From an uncultured Lachnospiraceae bacterium (GTDB lineage: Bacteria; Bacillota; Clostridia; Lachnospirales; Lachnospiraceae): a DNA stretch of 7,089 nt. A model generated the notes under the pieces. The model was not told the origin of the DNA, made no database searches, and saw nothing but the letters and a program-made list of their open reading frames with translations. How positions within the stretch are numbered: the first letter of the stretch is position 1; each line of letters begins with the position of its first letter. The stretch is from NCBI GenBank assembly GCA_947178115.1, contig CAMWXF010000088.1, positions 1 to 7,089 on the forward strand. The letters run 5' to 3'. Shown here in pieces: positions 5,394 through 7,089 of the stretch. A program made the translations under genes and the position numbers.

Positions 5394-7089
5394 AATTTCC
5401 GGGACAATTAGTATTTGGTTTGGATATCGGAACGAGGAGTATCGTAGGTACGGTAGGATATCGTATGGGCGGGAAGTTCTATGTAGTCACGCAGAGTATC
5501 AGAGAGCATGGTACGAGAGCTATGCTGGATGGACAGATTCATGATATCTATAAAGTGGGAGAGACAATAAGCGAAGTCAAGACCGAATTGGAGGAGCGGA
5601 TCGGAAGACCGCTTAAGGACGTGTGTATTGCGGCAGCCGGCCGCGTGCTCAGAACAGTGACGGTCAGAGTGGATACGGAGCTTGACGGAGACAGGGAAGT
5701 CAACGGAGAGGATATTTATGCTCTGGACTCCATGGGTGTAGAGAAAGCCTATGAAGAATTCTTAGAAAGTAACGATACGGAAGTAAAGTTCTACTGCGTA
5801 GGATATTCCGTGGTGCGTTATTATATGAACGGTTACACCATGGGTAATCTGGAGGGACATCGGGCGAAGACGATCGGAGCAGACATTATAGCTACTTTTC
5901 TTCCTGAAGATGTTGTGGACGGTCTGTATAAGGCAGTAGGACAGGCAGGGCTCGAAGTGTTAAATCTGACATTGGAGCCGATTGCCGCGATTCAGGTAGC
6001 GATTCCGGATATGTATCGCATGCTGAATATCGCGCTGGTGGATGTGGGCGCGGGGACCTCCGACATTTCCGTTACGAAGGATGGCAGTATCATTGCCTAC
6101 GGTATGATTCCGATTGCAGGAGACAGTCTCACGGAGGTGGTAGCGAGGCATTGTCTGGTGGACTTTGCTACGGCGGAGCAGATTAAGAGGGAGACGGGAG
6201 TTAAAGAGAAGATAGAGTACAAGGATATCATGGGGCTTTCGCAGACGATAACAGCCGAGGAAATCGGGAAAGTGACTGCAGAGGCAATCTCGGATATGAC
6301 CGGACAGGTGGCGGACAAAATCAAGGAGTTAAACGGTGATAAATCAGTCAGCGCGGTGTTTGTTGTGGGCGGAGGCGGCAGGCTTCCGGGTTACACGGCA
6401 GCGTTGGCGGATAAACTGGGGATTCAGAGAGAAAGAGTGGCGGTTCGCGGGGAAGAGGTTATGCTGAACATAGAGTTCCTGGAAGCGGACGCCAGAAAAG
6501 ATTCTCTGATGGTAACGCCGATCGGGATTTGCTTAAGTTACTATGAACAGAGCAATAACTTTATCTTTGTCTATTTTAACGATCAGCGAATCAAAATATA
6601 TGATAATAATAAGGTTGCGGTGGTTGACGCGGCAATGCAGGCGGAGTTTGCCAACGACGGACTGTTTCCGAAACGCGGAAAAGAGTTAAATTATGTGGTG
6701 AACGGCAAGCCGCGTATTACCCGGGGTACGCTCGGAGAGGCGGCAGTGATCACCGTGAACGGTAACGAGGCGGATATTTACACACCTGTTCATGCCAATG
6801 ATCAGATCAGGGTGAAGGAGTCCACGGCAGGAGCCCCGGCACATCTCGATATAAATCAACTGCCGGAATTTGGCACTACTATGTGGGTGGAAGTTAATGA
6901 CAAGAAAATTGATCTGCCTAAATTTGCCAGTGTCAACGGAGAACTGCAGTCCGGATATTATTCGATTAAGGAGAACGATTCCATTGAGATCTTAAACTTC
7001 TATACGGTGCGCCAGGTCGCAGAGTTTATGGATGTAATCATCAATCAGGAGATGAATATCTATGTCAATAATAAGCTGGCGGATATGGA
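5378..7089 (+). CDS. FtsA-like actin-family ATPase with long C-terminal extension (3' truncated)
   Basis: The frame stays open from GTG 5378 to the window edge, giving 570 residues with no stop. It has the three nucleotide-binding motifs of the actin/Hsp70/FtsA fold: phosphate-1 LDIGT (15-19), phosphate-2 VDVGAGTSD (221-229) and adenosine VGGGGRLPG (330-338). Between the first two lies an SHS2/1C-like segment as in FtsA and PilM (about 80-200, ending LTLEPIAA). The actin-like core ends near residue 390, where ordinary FtsA nears its end. Here at least 180 further residues follow, beta-rich with repeated short VNG-type motifs. It probably assembles at the membrane in division or envelope work; whether it binds FtsZ cannot be told. 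No FtsZ neighbour is seen, so it is a paralogue or variant rather than the classical ftsA of an ftsA-ftsZ pair. It overlaps coaE by 16 bases, which implies translational coupling. A membrane-binding C-terminal helix, if present, lies outside the window. Confidence 0.88.
   Translation, partial: MSEAMKFPGQLVFGLDIGTRSIVGTVGYRMGGKFYVVTQSIREHGTRAMLDGQIHDIYKVGETISEVKTELEERIGRPLKDVCIAAAGRVLRTVTVRVDTELDGDREVNGEDIYALDSMGVEKAYEEFLESNDTEVKFYCVGYSVVRYYMNGYTMGNLEGHRAKTIGADIIATFLPEDVVDGLYKAVGQAGLEVLNLTLEPIAAIQVAIPDMYRMLNIALVDVGAGTSDISVTKDGSIIAYGMIPIAGDSLTEVVARHCLVDFATAEQIKRETGVKEKIEYKDIMGLSQTITAEEIGKVTAEAISDMTGQVADKIKELNGDKSVSAVFVVGGGGRLPGYTAALADKLGIQRERVAVRGEEVMLNIEFLEADARKDSLMVTPIGICLSYYEQSNNFIFVYFNDQRIKIYDNNKVAVVDAAMQAEFANDGLFPKRGKELNYVVNGKPRITRGTLGEAAVITVNGNEADIYTPVHANDQIRVKESTAGAPAHLDINQLPEFGTTMWVEVNDKKIDLPKFASVNGELQSGYYSIKENDSIEILNFYTVRQVAEFMDVIINQEMNIYVNNKLADM
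6692..7084 (+). repeat. imperfect protein-level repeats in the C-terminal extension of the FtsA-like protein
   Basis: Residues 439-569 of the FtsA-like protein contain recurring short motifs. Five are of the VNG type: YVVNGKPR, ITVNGNEA, VEVNDKKI, ASVNGEL and IYVNNKLA. Two are strand-like NDxI motifs, HANDQIRV and KENDSIEI. The order suggests at least two copies of a small beta-rich module of about 60-70 residues, with a third beginning at the window edge. The repeats were seen by eye in the translation; the DNA is not obviously repeated. Confidence 0.5.

Noticed and set aside
5314..5544. Forward open frame of 76 codons across the coaE/FtsA-like junction
   Set aside because: Out of frame with both strong genes, no domain, no ribosome binding site.
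1..7089. Mobile elements, CRISPR arrays, tRNA or rRNA genes
   Set aside because: No direct-repeat arrays, transposase frames, terminal inverted repeats or tRNA-like cloverleaf sequences were seen; gene order and composition look like stable core genome.

Overview
The window looks like chromosomal core sequence from a low- to mid-GC Gram-positive anaerobe of the class Clostridia, most likely Lachnospiraceae. This rests on the style of the DNA polymerase I N-terminus (LVLIDGHSILNRAFYG), AGGAG-type ribosome binding sites, a polA-coaE linkage and a long FtsA-like protein beside coaE. The taxonomic call is an inference. All genes lie on the + strand. No RNA gene, CRISPR array, insertion sequence or prophage part was seen.

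Layout. Bases 1-117 are the last 38 codons of an unidentified protein with an Ala/Pro/Glu-rich tail. After a 97-base gap comes a two-gene envelope unit. The first gene (start preferred at 215, stop at 1003) encodes a single-pass membrane protein with a coiled coil and an M23/LytM-like domain that has lost most catalytic residues. Fourteen bases later comes a bactofilin (1018-1470). A perfect 14-bp hairpin with a T tract (1485-1526) ends this unit.

A probable sigma-A promoter (1541-1568) then opens a second unit. Its genes are a small membrane protein with an anti-sigma-type zinc finger (1623-1946), DNA polymerase I (polA, 2019-4760), dephospho-CoA kinase (coaE, 4785-5393) and a large FtsA/actin-like ATPase. 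The last gene overlaps the end of coaE and runs off the window at 7089. No terminator or convincing promoter was seen inside this unit, so it is probably one operon.

How the genes work together. The first unit is a probable cell-shape module: a cytoskeletal bactofilin scaffold plus a membrane-bound LytM-fold partner facing the wall. The second unit mixes housekeeping functions (DNA repair and Okazaki processing by PolA, the last step of CoA synthesis by CoaE) with an actin-like protein and an orphan zinc-finger membrane protein. The less ordinary content is the degenerate LytM protein paired with a bactofilin, the anti-sigma-like protein with no sigma factor beside it, and the FtsA-like protein with a long repeat-bearing C-terminal extension. 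I see no strong evidence of a wholly new system.
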